DNA of 64,000 bases from Streptomyces sp. CA-210063 (lineage in GTDB: Bacteria > Actinomycetota > Actinomycetes > Streptomycetales > Streptomycetaceae). The position numbers were made by a program, and so were the translations under genes. The stretch lies in contig NZ_CP102512.1 in NCBI RefSeq assembly GCF_024612015.1, forward strand, positions 10,168,001-10,232,000, read 5' to 3'. Within the stretch, counting starts at the first letter, position 1, and the number at the start of each line of letters is the position of its first letter. The notes under the pieces are model-generated. The model worked only from the letters and a program-made list of their open reading frames with translations, searched no databases and was not told where the DNA came from. Positions 8,842 through 19,536 of the stretch are shown here, piece by piece.

Positions 8842-9342
8842 TCACACCTGAGGGGCGGGCACCGGGAAGAGCATGCAGCTGCTGGTGGCGTGGGCGAGCA
8901 GTCGGTCCTTCGTATCGACCAACTGCGCCTGGGCGAGAGCGGTTTGGCGGCCCTTGTTGACGACCGTGCCGATGGCGCGCACCGGGCCCGTGTCCACGGT
9001 GATCCGTCGCAAGAACTTCACGGTCAGATCGAGCGAGGTGTACGCCATGCCCTGCGGGAGGGTGGACTGGACGGCGCAGCCCGCCGCCGAGTCGAGCAAG
9101 GTGGCGAAGATGCCGCCGTGCACGCTGCCGATCGGGTTGTAGTGCTCCTCTCCCGGTGTCAGAGAGAAGACCGCCCTGCCGGGTTCCACCTCATCCAGGG
9201 TGAAGTCGACGGTGTAGTTGATCGGCGGCCCCGGCATTCGCCCCGCCTGCAGCTCGCGCAGGAAGTCGATGCCGGCCATGCGCCCGGCGGCCTCCGCCAG
9301 GATCGCGGGATCTTCCCAGTGATACGTACGCGTTCGTCCCAC
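8842..9342 (-). CDS. PaaI-type hotdog-fold acyl-CoA thioesterase
   Basis: A hotdog-fold thioesterase of 166 residues. The diagnostic segment NPIGSVHGGIFATLLDSAAG carries the HGG motif with the helix that shapes the active site, followed by GMAYTSLDLTVKFLRRI and GTVVNKGRQTALAQAQL. Members hydrolyse aryl- or short acyl-CoA; the natural substrate cannot be deduced here. I prefer the GTG at 9342 (GAAGGG upstream and the family start GRTRTYHWEDP). A TTG at 9384 would add 14 residues but would put the start inside the operator-like repeat. The gene is divergent from an HxlR regulator and shares its intergenic inverted repeat, so it is probably that regulator's target. Confidence 0.88.
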   Translation of the reverse strand: MGRTRTYHWEDPAILAEAAGRMAGIDFLRELQAGRMPGPPINYTVDFTLDEVEPGRAVFSLTPGEEHYNPIGSVHGGIFATLLDSAAGCAVQSTLPQGMAYTSLDLTVKFLRRITVDTGPVRAIGTVVNKGRQTALAQAQLVDTKDRLLAHATSSCMLFPVPAPQV

Positions 9343-9380
9343 GGTCCGGCGCCCTTCGCTCTGACTTCCCGCTGACTTTT

Positions 9381-9410
9381 TCAAGTGAAGCTAGGCTCCT
9401 GTTCACCTGA
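9381..9410. promoter_or_regulatory. Inverted repeat between thioesterase and HxlR genes
   Basis: TCAAGTGAA (9381-9389) and TTCACCTGA (9402-9410) form an inverted repeat with 8 of 9 matches, arms two helical turns apart. The sequence between contains TAGGCT, which could be a -10 for the rightward gene. Its location in a 100-bp divergent region makes it a good operator candidate for the neighbouring HxlR protein. Confidence 0.5.
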
Positions 9411-9446
9411 CTGTCAATGGCGAAGTCAGGCCCGTACGATGGCGGG

Positions 9447-9914
9447 ATGGAGTGGCTTGAGGCGAGCACGGAGAACTGCCCCGTCCAGCGCACGCTCGAC
9501 GTGATCGGGGAGAAGTGGACGCTGCTGATCCTGCGTGACGCCGTCAACGGCGTCCGCCGCTTCGACGACTTCCACCGCCACATCGGCCTGTCCGAGGCTG
9601 TCCTCAGCGACCGCCTCCGCAAGCTGACCTCGGCCGGCATCCTCAAGACCGTCCCCTACCAGGAGCCGGGCAGCCGCTCCCGCAACGAGTACCGCCTGAC
9701 CCGCAAGGGCTGGGACCTGTGGCCCGTCCTGATGGCGCTGAGTCAGTGGGGCGAGGCATACGCCCTCGGCCCCGAAGGCCCCGTGCTGGACGTCCGGCAC
9801 ACCGACTGTGACGCTCCCGTCCGCGTCGTCGTCGAGTGCTCCACCGAACACTCCACCCTCACCCCCAGGGACGTCACCGCCCGGCTGAGAACAGGCGCCC
9901 GCCTCCGGTCGTGA
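9447..9914 (+). CDS. HxlR-family transcriptional regulator
   Basis: A 155-residue winged helix-turn-helix regulator of the HxlR (DUF24) family, which senses electrophiles, quinones or redox changes. It has the family core ENCPVQRTLDVIGEKWTLLI, then RRFDDFHRHIGLSEAVLSDR and the wing VPYQEPGSRSRNEYRLTRKG. The conserved N-terminal redox cysteine is present (Cys in ENCPV). I chose the ATG at 9447, which matches the family N-terminus; an ATG at 9417 would add ten residues, and neither has a strong ribosome-binding site. It is divergent from the thioesterase gene and lies downstream of the ene-reductase, consistent with control of both. Confidence 0.93.
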   Translation: MEWLEASTENCPVQRTLDVIGEKWTLLILRDAVNGVRRFDDFHRHIGLSEAVLSDRLRKLTSAGILKTVPYQEPGSRSRNEYRLTRKGWDLWPVLMALSQWGEAYALGPEGPVLDVRHTDCDAPVRVVVECSTEHSTLTPRDVTARLRTGARLRS

Positions 9915-10219
9915 GCCATCGCCTTCGCGGTCGTGGGTCAGACAGCGGTGACACATCAGCCGAATGCCGTTCACTCCGCCGCCCCTGGTGGCACCAGGAG
10001 CCATCGCCTGCTCCGCAGGCGCACGCGTCGGATCTCGGCGCACACGAGCAGGTCGACGGCTTCCCCGAAGCTCCCCGTCGTCCTTGCCACAGAGATCAAC
10101 GGGCGACGAGGGGGCCGACCGTCGTCGCTGTCGTATCTTTGGATTACGTTCGCAATATCATAGACTGGGAAGTCGGTGAAGGGTAACCAGTCCTTCCGGT
10201 CGGCGAGGGAGCGTGTGCT
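9915..10219. other. Intergenic before the TetR gene
   Basis: No gene is supported in this 305-bp stretch. An unusually A/T-rich patch at 10133-10175 (ATCTTTGGATTACG ... AATATCATAGAC) is the likely promoter region for the TetR gene. A minus-strand frame here is open but has no recognisable motif. Confidence 0.45.
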
Positions 10220-10810
10220 GTGGTGCGGTACGGAAAAGAGCACAAGTTGGAGACGAGGCGGCGGATCATCGAGACGGCGGGCCGCCGGTTCAAGCGAGAC
10301 GGTATCGACGGCTCGGGGGTCTCGACGCTCATGAAGGACGCGGGGCTGACCAATGGGGCCTTCTACGCTCACTTCGAATCCAAGGACGACCTCGTCACCA
10401 CGGCAATCGCCGAGCAGTTGAAGGCGCAGGCCGAGAATGTCGTCGCGCGGGCTGCGCCCGGCCGTGCCGGACTCGAGCAGATTGTGCGGGGGTACCTGTC
10501 GCCCCAGCACCGCGACACCCTTGGTGACGGCTGCCCCAACGCCGCTCTGCTCGACGAGATCGGGCGCTGCACCGACACAACCCGGCAGGCGTACACCGAC
10601 GGCGTGCTGGTCCTCATCGACGGCATTGCCGCCCGCATGGCGCCCGAGGCCCCGTCCTCCGCACGCGTGAAGGCGCTCAGCCTCCTCGGGCTGATGGCCG
10701 GGACACTGCAGCTTTCCCGCGCCTTGACCGACACTCGACTCGCCCATGAGCTCCTCGAACAGGGGATAAGCAACGCCCTCGCCCTGCTGGACGCCGGGCA
10801 GCGCGTCTGA
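10220..10810 (+). CDS. TetR/AcrR-family transcriptional regulator
   Basis: A 196-residue TetR-type repressor. The N-terminal helix-turn-helix runs from RRRIIETAGRRFKRDGIDG through LMKDAGLTNGAFYAHFESKD (residues about 12-55), followed by an alpha-helical ligand-binding domain with the GCPNAALLDEIGR block typical of the NemR/AcrR-like branch. GTG at 10220 or 10223 is the start, with GAGGGAG 8-11 bases upstream. The C-terminal part is clearly related to a decayed minus-strand copy at 12340-12560. Likely targets are the flanking oxidoreductase or hydrolase genes; this is inferred from position only. Confidence 0.93.
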   Translation: MVRYGKEHKLETRRRIIETAGRRFKRDGIDGSGVSTLMKDAGLTNGAFYAHFESKDDLVTTAIAEQLKAQAENVVARAAPGRAGLEQIVRGYLSPQHRDTLGDGCPNAALLDEIGRCTDTTRQAYTDGVLVLIDGIAARMAPEAPSSARVKALSLLGLMAGTLQLSRALTDTRLAHELLEQGISNALALLDAGQRV

Positions 10811-10883
10811 CGCACCACATCCCTGGCCCAGGCTGTGGCTCTCGGGGGCAACAGCCGATGCCGTTGGCGCAGAGGCCGTTGAC

Positions 10884-10909
10884 GTAGAGCGCCCACCCGT
10901 GCGCTCTAC
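10884..10909 (+). terminator. Hairpin after the TetR gene
   Basis: GTAGAGCGC (10884-10892) pairs perfectly with GCGCTCTAC (10901-10909) over an 8-nt loop. It lies 74 bp after the TetR stop. Part of the right arm overlaps the hydrolase remnant that follows. Confidence 0.4.
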
Positions 10910-10987
10910 GCCGACGCCGGCCACGCCTTCCTCTTCCGGTACGCCAAGCCCTTCGCCCAGCAGGTGGCCGACTTCTTCACTGCCTGA
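10901..10987 (+). pseudogene. C-terminal remnant of an alpha/beta hydrolase
   Basis: The frame reads A-L-Y-A-D-A-G-H-A-F-L-F-R-Y-A-K and ends QQVADFFTA-stop. This is the catalytic-histidine region and last helix of an alpha/beta hydrolase. The intact gene just downstream ends with the equivalent YPDAGHGGIFQFHEQF segment. Only 28 codons survive, without a start. Confidence 0.65.
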
Positions 10988-11230
10988 CCGTGCCGACCGC
11001 GCCGACCGTGCCGCCGCACTTCCGGCGGGAACCGATTCGCTGGCGGGGCCTCGCCCTGGTGGTGTGCGACGCAGCTCTTGCCAAGCGCATTAAAGTATGG
11101 TCATAATTCAATGGTCGGCGTGATGCTGAAGGACTCGAGCGAACAGGGTTCCGACTCCTACGGACCTTCTGCCGTCGACCGAACTGACTGCAGCCGCAGT
11201 CCGCAAACCCCCATGCAGAAGGGCACGGCC

Positions 11231-12097
11231 GTGAACGACGCACAAGGAGTACGAGGCGACGTGGTGACGTCGTACAAGGAGGCACCCACCCGCACCCTCA
11301 CCGCCGGGGGAGTGACCTTCTCCTACCGCGACCTCGGCCCGAAGACCGGTGTTCCGGTGGTCTTCATCACCCACCTTGCGGCGGTCCTCGACAACTGGGA
11401 CCCCCGGGTCGTCGACGGCATCGCCGCCAGGCATCGCGTCATCACCTTCGACAACAGAGGCGTCGGCGCTACCAGCGGCTCGACGCCAAAGACCATCAAG
11501 GAGATGGCGAAGGATGCCGTCACCTTCATCCGGGGACTCGGGCTGGAGCAGGTCGACATTCACGGCTTCTCGATGGGCGGCATGATCGCCCAGGTGGTCG
11601 CGCAGGACGAACCGCAGCTCGTCCGCAAGCTGATCCTCACGGGCACCGGCCCCGCGGGCGGTGAGGGCATCAAGAACGTGAGCCGACTGTCCCATCTCGA
11701 CACCGTCCGGGCTCTGTTCACGCTCCAGGACCCGAAGCAGTTCCTCTTCTTCACCCGCACCGTGAACGGGCGCCGAGCCGGAAAGCAGTTCCTGGCCCGT
11801 CTCAAGGAGCGCACCCATGACCGCGACAAGGCGATCTCCCTCACGTCCTACTTCGCCCAGCTCAAGGCCATCCACCGCTGGGGGCTCGCACAGCCCCAGG
11901 ACCTCTCCGTCATCCACCAGCCCGTGCTCGTCGCGAACGGCGACAACGACAGGATGGTGCCGACGAAGAACTCGTTCGAACTGGCCCGGCGACTGCCGAA
12001 CGCCGACGTGGTCGTCTATCCAGACGCCGGCCACGGAGGCATCTTCCAGTTCCACGAGCAGTTCGTGGCGGAAGCCCTCGACTTCCTCGAGCGGTAG
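11231..12097 (+). CDS. Alpha/beta-fold hydrolase
   Basis: A 288-residue alpha/beta hydrolase of the lipase/haloperoxidase-like group. THLAAVLDNWDP forms the oxyanion region. Nucleophile elbow HGFSMGG carries the catalytic Ser, NGDNDRMVP the acid residue, and DAGHGGIFQ the catalytic His. I take the GTG at 11231, with AGAAGGG seven bases upstream; GTG at 11261 is the main alternative and also has a purine-rich site. Such hydrolases next to HxlR or TetR genes often act on small esters or lactones, but nothing here fixes the substrate. A short remnant of a second such gene lies just upstream. Confidence 0.9.
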   Translation: MNDAQGVRGDVVTSYKEAPTRTLTAGGVTFSYRDLGPKTGVPVVFITHLAAVLDNWDPRVVDGIAARHRVITFDNRGVGATSGSTPKTIKEMAKDAVTFIRGLGLEQVDIHGFSMGGMIAQVVAQDEPQLVRKLILTGTGPAGGEGIKNVSRLSHLDTVRALFTLQDPKQFLFFTRTVNGRRAGKQFLARLKERTHDRDKAISLTSYFAQLKAIHRWGLAQPQDLSVIHQPVLVANGDNDRMVPTKNSFELARRLPNADVVVYPDAGHGGIFQFHEQFVAEALDFLER

Positions 12098-12339
12098 TGG
12101 GTGTCAGGGGCGGGCGGCACGTGCGCTGGGGACGTCGGAGGCCTCTCCGGCCCGGTGGCCGACGCCCGTCAACCGGTCATTGGTCGAGGAAGGAGAGGCC
12201 GCATCACGAGTCCGCGAGTGGCCGCGAGTGTCCATGCTCGGACGCGCGGAACGGCCATCGCGTTCGGGCTCGGCTCAATGCCCTCGCGCATCGCCCGGCG
12301 GAGGTCGATCACCACACTGTTGCGGCTCGGTCGTTCCCG
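12098..12339. other. Intergenic, no gene seen
   Basis: This 242-bp stretch lies between the hydrolase stop and a TetR remnant. Both strands have open frames but no recognisable motif. Confidence 0.4.
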
Positions 12340-12560
12340 TCAGTGCATGAACGCGTGGGCGTTCTCGATTCCCTGCTCGAGGACCTCGTCGGCGAACTTG
12401 TGGTCGCGAGGGCGCGGGACAGTCGTAGCGTCCCCATACGCATGGTGAAGAGCCCGATGGCCTTGCCGCGAGCGGACTGTGGATCCGCAGGCGCCAGACG
12501 GACGGCGCTCTCTTCCACGATGGCCGTCGCACCCTCGGTGTGCGCCTGCATGGTGAACAT
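12340..12560 (-). pseudogene. TetR-family regulator remnant (C-terminal part)
   Basis: On the minus strand one frame reads ATAIVEESAVRLAPADPQSA and KAIGLFTMRMGTLRLSRALA. After a frame change the sequence ends F-A-D-E-V-L-E-Q-G-I-E-N-A-H-A-F. This parallels the last third of the intact TetR protein at 10220-10810 (MAGTLQLSRALTDTRLAHEL and EQGISNALALL). The helix-turn-helix is absent, so this is a decayed paralogue in the opposite orientation. Confidence 0.75.
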
Positions 12561-12642
12561 CGACCCGATGAAAGACTCTGCGGGACGGTCTGGGCGCTTC
12601 TCGGCGCGGCCAGGTCGGGTGACCGATCGCGGCATCGATGGC

Positions 12643-12664
12643 TGGGTATCTAAAAGTAAACTCA
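12643..12664 (+). promoter_or_regulatory. HxlR-type operator candidate (copy B)
   Basis: TGGGTATCTAAAAGTAAACTCA matches the operator candidate at 6202-6223 in 18 of 22 positions. It stands 22 bp before the start of the intact HxlR gene. The half-site ACTCA with preceding AAAAGTAA is identical in both copies. Confidence 0.55.
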
Positions 12665-12685
12665 AACCCGGTTAGAATCGCTTCC

Positions 12686-13195
12686 ATGGATGCGTTGAGC
12701 GAAGTTCTTCAAGACACCGGCACGAACCCCCGACTCGACCGGGACACGTCCAACTGCTCGATCGCGCGGACTCTTGAGATCGTGGGCGAGAAGTGGACGA
12801 TCCTGATCCTGCGTGAGGTGTGGTACGGCTCGTCCCGGTTCGGTGACTTCGAACGTGTCCTGGGCTGTCCTCGTAACCTTCTGGCGACGCGGCTTCGGAT
12901 GCTGGTGGAGGAAGGGATCCTGGCGACCGAGACGTACAAGGAGCCCGGTTCACGGAGTCGGCCGAAGTATGTGATCACCCCTAAGGGCATGGATCTGGTG
13001 CCGGCCGTGATGGGGCTGCTCCAGTGGGGTGACCGTTACCGCGCCGACCCCGAGGGGCCGGCGGTATTGGCGCGACACCGCGAGTGCGGCGCGCACGTCG
13101 ACGTCCAGATTCGCTGCGAACGAGGCCACCCGGTGCAAGCGAAGGACATCGAGAGCGTCCCCGGCCCAGCCTTTCGCCTGAGGGCGTCCGAGTGA
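12686..13195 (+). CDS. HxlR-family transcriptional regulator
   Basis: A 169-residue HxlR-type winged-helix regulator. The core is NCSIARTLEIVGEKWTILIL, then REVWYGSSRFGDFERVLGCP, LLATRLRMLVEEGILATETY and the wing KEPGSRSRPKYVITPKG. The first of these keeps the N-terminal cysteine that family members use for electrophile sensing. Two more Cys occur in the C-terminal tail (ECG and RCERG). The ATG at 12686 fits the family start. It is the intact paralogue of the remnant at 6242, shares its upstream operator, and is followed convergently by a CGNR remnant, just as the broken copy is. Confidence 0.94.
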   Translation: MDALSEVLQDTGTNPRLDRDTSNCSIARTLEIVGEKWTILILREVWYGSSRFGDFERVLGCPRNLLATRLRMLVEEGILATETYKEPGSRSRPKYVITPKGMDLVPAVMGLLQWGDRYRADPEGPAVLARHRECGAHVDVQIRCERGHPVQAKDIESVPGPAFRLRASE

Positions 13196-13211
13196 GCTGA
13201 AGACTCCTTCG

Positions 13212-13640
13212 TCAGCTTTCCGTAATACGGCCGCTCTGTCGTGTACGCGCCTGATGGAGGCGGACCTCGGTGCGGTTTCCGCAGCGGGGGCCGTGGTGCA
13301 GGCGGTCCTCGGTGATGCCGAGTTGCAGGGCGGGTCTGGGGGCCGCCGCTGCCGATCGGTTGAGCATCCTCACGTCGCCGGATGTGGGCAGTCGGCTGTC
13401 GGTGACCGCCAGTACGGCCCGGTCCACCGTCTCGCGCAGCCGTCGGGCGGACATGAGAACGGCTGCCGTGGCGGGGGCCACGGTCCCCGGTGCGAGCAGA
13501 CGGGTCTCCGGGAGCCAGCCGATCAGGTCGTCCGGTCCAGAGTGTCTCCTCTGGAGTGGCTCTCCACCAGCTTCGGAGGGTGCTGGCGAAGTCCAGGCAG
13601 ACCCGAGCGTGGCGTCGCCCGCCTCAAGTCCTGGCGGATC
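13212..13640 (-). pseudogene. CGNR zinc-finger protein remnant
   Basis: Minus-strand frames give, in order, R-V-C-L-D-F-A-S-T-L-R (the ABATE-domain entry), then DDLIGWLPETRLLAPGTVAP with LMSARRLRETVDRAVLAVTD and MLNRSAAAA. After an internal deletion comes the finger end CGNRTEVRLHQAR, with stop at 13212. A frameshift near 13550 separates the first piece. All parts of a CGNR protein are present except most of the finger, so the gene is decayed. It is a second copy of the arrangement seen at 6420-6870. Confidence 0.8.
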
Positions 13641-13741
13641 TTCCGTCACGCCCGCTGCAGCCCGAACCGCATGAGGTCAATCGCCAAAGCCGTACTCACC
13701 TTGGAGCGGCACCGCTGAAGCAGCTCAGGGTAGAACCTAGT

Positions 13742-13798
13742 TGGCATCAGCGCAGGTCACGAACCTTGCCCAGTGCCAACTAGCGATCCCGGTCACAC
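13742..13798. repeat. 57-nt interspersed repeat, copy 1
   Basis: TGGCATCAGCGCAGGTCA at the start and CGATCCCGGTCACAC at the end match, with few substitutions and no length change, the stretch at 30167-30223. Within this copy TAGTTGGCA and TGCCAACTA also form an inverted repeat. It does not overlap a gene I can recognise. Confidence 0.6.
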
Positions 13799-13807
13799 GT
13801 GACCCGG

Positions 13808-13834
13808 GCGGGCTCGGCCTTCCGCCGAGCCCGC
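13808..13834 (-). terminator. Terminator downstream of the GH62 gene
   Basis: A perfect 11-bp stem GCGGGCTCGGC (13808-13818) pairs with GCCGAGCCCGC (13824-13834) with a CTTCC loop. It lies 40 bp past the stop of the minus-strand arabinofuranosidase gene. Confidence 0.75.
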
Positions 13835-13874
13835 CCCGCCGGCTCCCTACCGGAGCCGGACTCGTGTCACGCCG

Positions 13875-15353
13875 TCAGCGCTGTCGTGTCAGCAGACCCG
13901 GCCGGTAGGGCCAGTGGCCGTACTCGCCGCCGGAGTTGGGGTTGCGTCCCTGGTAGAGGAACTGCAGGTTGCAGGGATCGACGGTGAAGGTCTGATCGGC
14001 GCTGGTGCGGATCAGTTCGCCATGGCTGATGTCGTTGGTCCAGGTGGCGCCGCTGTTGGCCTTGCCGGCGAAGGGGTTGCTCTCGGTCGCGGCCTGGGGT
14101 GTCCATGAGCCGTTCAGGCTGGTTGCCGTGAACGAGCGGAAGTAGCGGCCCTGCGAGCCCCTCGCCTCGACGATCATGAGGTAGCGGTTCTGGCCCTGGA
14201 GCTTGTAGACCTGCGGGGCTTCGAACAGGTTGTCCGCCGTATCGCTCATGATCGTGGTGTAGGTCGAGCCGAAACTGCTCGGGAAGTTCCCGATCGGCAT
14301 GCTGGCCCGGTAGATCTTGCCGTTGTCACCGGCGAAGAACAGGTACATGTTCTGGCCGTCAGCGATGAGCGTCTGGTCGATGGGGCCGGTGCCGGAGCCG
14401 GTGATACTTCCGGAGAAGAGCACCTGCTGTGCTGACCAGCCATTGGGGTTGGTGGGGTCGCTCGACGTCCGGTAGGAGAAGGCGCTCCCACCGCCCCACT
14501 GGTAGGCGAGCACCCAGATGTTCTTCGGCGCGAAGTAGAAGAGCGTGGGCGCGACGGTGGAGGCCGACATCGTGTTCTGGCTGGCCGAGGCCATCTCCGG
14601 CCAGTTGGTGAACAGACCGAAGTTCATCGAACCCCAGCCCGCTCCCGTTCCCGCGGCGCCGTGCGTCGTCGCATAGACGAGATGCCTGCCGTTGTAGGGG
14701 GCGACGGTGAAGTCCTTGAGCGAGGCCCACCCAGCCTTGGGCTGCGCCAGCGCGCCCGTCGATGTCCAGCGGTATGTCGACGGAAGATCGCACGTGCCGG
14801 GGTTGCCGCCGCCGACCTTGACGAGCTGCCACTGCTGGTTGGTGCCACCCCAGTCGTCGTACTGGACGATGTTCGCATTGTCGGCGGTGGAGCCGCCTTG
14901 TACTTCGAGGGCCTTGTTGCTGTGGCGCGCGATGAACCTCACGTAGCCGTCCGAGCTGTCGGCCAGCCGCCACTGCTGGTTGGTGCTGTTCAGGTCGGTC
15001 CACTGGACGATCGCGCCGCCGTTGGCGGTGGACCCGTTGTGGACGTTCAGCACCTTGCCGGAGTGGCGGGACTTGATGCGGTAGTAACCGCCGCCGGAGT
15101 CGACGAACTGCCACAGCTGCTGGTTCTGGTCGTTCCTGGTCCACTGGGTGATGCGGGCGCCGTCATTGGTCGCCAGGTTGTAGACGTCCAGGGCCTTGCC
15201 GCTGTTGCGGTTGACCAGCACATACGAGGCGTTGGGGTCTACGGTCGCCGCGGCGGCGGGCTGGGCGCCGAGGAAGGTAGCCACGAGCAGCAAGGGCGCG
15301 AGGACGGCGAGTAAGCGTCTTGGACGGACCGGGGACGGGTGGCGAAACCACAT
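13875..15353 (-). CDS. Secreted GH62 alpha-L-arabinofuranosidase with N-terminal CBM13
   Basis: A 492-residue secreted enzyme that removes arabinose side chains from arabinoxylan. A signal peptide ([19 protein letters not shown], cleavage after AAAA near residue 36) precedes a ricin-type trefoil (residues about 40-180, three repeats with QxW motifs such as NQQLWQF, NQQWRL, NQQWQL). The GH62 five-bladed propeller follows from about 190. The expected catalytic set is visible: D214 in [11 protein letters not shown] (base), D325 in GPIDQTLI and E378 in [10 protein letters not shown] (acid). The ATG at 15353 has AAAGGAGG seven bases upstream. It is divergent from the xylanase operon. A 14-bp perfect palindrome of the xylan-regulator type lies 78 bp upstream. 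Confidence 0.95.
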   Translation of the reverse strand: MWFRHPSPVRPRRLLAVLAPLLLVATFLGAQPAAAATVDPNASYVLVNRNSGKALDVYNLATNDGARITQWTRNDQNQQLWQFVDSGGGYYRIKSRHSGKVLNVHNGSTANGGAIVQWTDLNSTNQQWRLADSSDGYVRFIARHSNKALEVQGGSTADNANIVQYDDWGGTNQQWQLVKVGGGNPGTCDLPSTYRWTSTGALAQPKAGWASLKDFTVAPYNGRHLVYATTHGAAGTGAGWGSMNFGLFTNWPEMASASQNTMSASTVAPTLFYFAPKNIWVLAYQWGGGSAFSYRTSSDPTNPNGWSAQQVLFSGSITGSGTGPIDQTLIADGQNMYLFFAGDNGKIYRASMPIGNFPSSFGSTYTTIMSDTADNLFEAPQVYKLQGQNRYLMIVEARGSQGRYFRSFTATSLNGSWTPQAATESNPFAGKANSGATWTNDISHGELIRTSADQTFTVDPCNLQFLYQGRNPNSGGEYGHWPYRPGLLTRQR

Positions 15354-17685
<2,332 letters not shown>

Positions 17686-17716
17686 TGGGACCTGCCACAG
17701 ACGAAAGGGTGGATCG

Positions 17717-19099
17717 ATGAAGACCTACGGTGCGGCTTCCCCCGCCCCTCCAGGAAGACATCGCTGGTGGTCCCGGGTCGCAGCCGTGGTGGCGGCGACC
17801 CTCGCGATCGGCATGCTCGCCGCGGTGAATCCGGCGCCCGCCGAGGCGGCGACGGTGGACACCAATGCCTGGTACGTCCTGGTCAATCGCAACAGCGGCA
17901 AGGCGCTGGACGTCTCTGGCACGTCCACCGCCGACGGCGCGCGGGTCAGCCAGTGGACGCGCAGCGACGGAGCCAACCAGCAGTGGCAGTTCGTTGACTC
18001 TGGCGGCGGCTTCTACCGCCTCAAGGCCCGGCATTCGGGCAAGGTTCTCGACGTGGCCGGCGCCTCGACCGCAGACGGTGCCGCGATCCAGCAGTGGGCC
18101 GACCACAACGGGGCCAACCAGCAGTTCCGCCTGGCCGACTCGGACGCGGGCCACGTCCGGCTGGTCAACCGCACCAGCAGCAAGGCGGTGGAGGTGCAGG
18201 GCGCCTCCACCGCCGACGGCGGCAACGTCGTCCAGTACTCCGACTGGGGCGGCGCCAACCAGCAATGGCAGATGATCAAGCTGTCGTCCGGTGGCGGTGG
18301 CGGTGGCGGCGGCGGATGCGGCAGCGCTCCGACTCTGGCGAGCGGTACGCACACGATTCAGAGCGGTGGCAAGAGCCGCAGCTTCATCCTCAGGGTTCCC
18401 GCCAACTACGACAACAGCCACCGTTACCGGCTGATCTTCGCGTTCCACTGGCGGGGCGGAACCGCCGGCGATGTCGCCTCGGGCGGCACGAGCGGGAGCG
18501 CCTGGTCCTACTACGGCCAGCAGGAACAGTCGAACAACGGCGCGATCCTCGTCGCCCCCCAGGGCCTCGGCAACGGCTGGGCCAATTCGGGCGGTGAGGA
18601 CATCACCTTCGTCGACGACATGATCCGGCGGATCGAGGGCGGCCTCTGTGTCAACCCGGCCCAGCGCTTCGCCACGGGATTCAGCTGGGGCGGCGGTATG
18701 AGCTACGCACTCGCGTGCAGCCGGGCGAACGTCTTCAGGGCCGTCGCGGTCATCTCCGGCGCTCAGATCAGCGGGTGCAGCGGCGGCAACCAGCCCATCG
18801 CCTACTTCGGGATCCACGGCATCAGCGACTCCGTCCTCAACATCGGGCAAGGACGGTCCCTGCGCGACACATTCGTCCGCAACAACGGCTGCACCCCCCA
18901 GAGCCCGCGCGAGCCCGCGCCGGGCAGCCGAACGCACATCACCACCACCTACTCCGGCTGCCGTGCCGGATACCCGGTCCAATGGGCCGCGTTCGACGGA
19001 GGCCACATACCCGGTCCGGTCGACGGCTCCTCCGGCGAAAGCGGCGTCGCCACCTGGACCAAAGCAGAGATCTGGAGGTTCTTCGCACAGTTCCAGTGA
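17717..19099 (+). CDS. Secreted CE1-type feruloyl/acetyl xylan esterase with N-terminal CBM13
   Basis: A 460-residue secreted esterase. A signal peptide (VAAVVAATLAIGMLAAV, cleavage at AEAA near 45) is followed by a ricin trefoil (about 47-188), a run of nine glycines (192-200) as linker, and an LpqC/CE1-type alpha/beta hydrolase domain. The nucleophile is S323 in ATGFSWGGGMSY, HGISDSVL supplies the acid region and FDGGHIPGP the His. CE1 enzymes release ferulate or acetate from arabinoxylan; which one cannot be decided by eye. The trefoil is a close relative of the one in the divergent GH62 protein. It follows xlnA by 31 bp and ends at a very strong terminator. Confidence 0.92.
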   Translation: MKTYGAASPAPPGRHRWWSRVAAVVAATLAIGMLAAVNPAPAEAATVDTNAWYVLVNRNSGKALDVSGTSTADGARVSQWTRSDGANQQWQFVDSGGGFYRLKARHSGKVLDVAGASTADGAAIQQWADHNGANQQFRLADSDAGHVRLVNRTSSKAVEVQGASTADGGNVVQYSDWGGANQQWQMIKLSSGGGGGGGGGCGSAPTLASGTHTIQSGGKSRSFILRVPANYDNSHRYRLIFAFHWRGGTAGDVASGGTSGSAWSYYGQQEQSNNGAILVAPQGLGNGWANSGGEDITFVDDMIRRIEGGLCVNPAQRFATGFSWGGGMSYALACSRANVFRAVAVISGAQISGCSGGNQPIAYFGIHGISDSVLNIGQGRSLRDTFVRNNGCTPQSPREPAPGSRTHITTTYSGCRAGYPVQWAAFDGGHIPGPVDGSSGESGVATWTKAEIWRFFAQFQ

Positions 19100-19112
19100 C
19101 ATGCCGGCACCG

Positions 19113-19147
19113 CGGAGTGGAGCCAGGATGATCCTGGCTCCACTCCG
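19113..19147 (+). terminator. Strong terminator after the xylanase-esterase operon
   Basis: A 17-bp perfect stem starts CGGAGTGGAGCCAGGAT and returns as ATCCTGGCTCCACTCCG with a minimal loop, 13 bp after the esterase stop. Confidence 0.85.
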
Positions 19148-19536
19148 TCGACGTCCATCCCGGATTGAAGGACGGGAGAGGCCTTCTCAGGAGAGCTCCC
19201 ACGCCGGCGTTAACCGCCGTTAGGCCCGCACCACCAGTCGTCCTTGACGAGGGGCGGGGTCCATACATGTACGCGCAGGGGCGGGCCCAGCTCGGCCAGG
19301 CTGGCGGCGCCAGTGGCGGAGCCCGGCTGTATACGCCTTGCGCGCCTTTGACCAGCGGCAACGCCTCACTGCGACGGATGGTGGGTTGATGACCCGGGAC
19401 TGCTCCGGATCTTGGTCTCGGGAGCGCGTGCGGGGTCGTGATCACGGGATGGGGCGGAGACGGTAGCGGTGGGAACGTTTCGGTGGGCCGCCTCGTTGCC
19501 GACGAGCCCGTTCTCGTCGCTATCCCTGGGAGTATC
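19148..19536. other. Intergenic before the DUF5701 gene
   Basis: No supportable gene or repeat is seen in this 389-bp stretch. The frame of the next gene extends upstream to 19438 but without family similarity. Confidence 0.45.

Noticed and set aside
10899..11093. Short plus-strand frame of 64 codons
   Set aside because: It is a shadow; the adjacent frame carries the alpha/beta hydrolase remnant motif.
19148..19536. Possible small RNA or gene in the region after the esterase operon
   Set aside because: No conserved motif, start signal or structure beyond background was visible.
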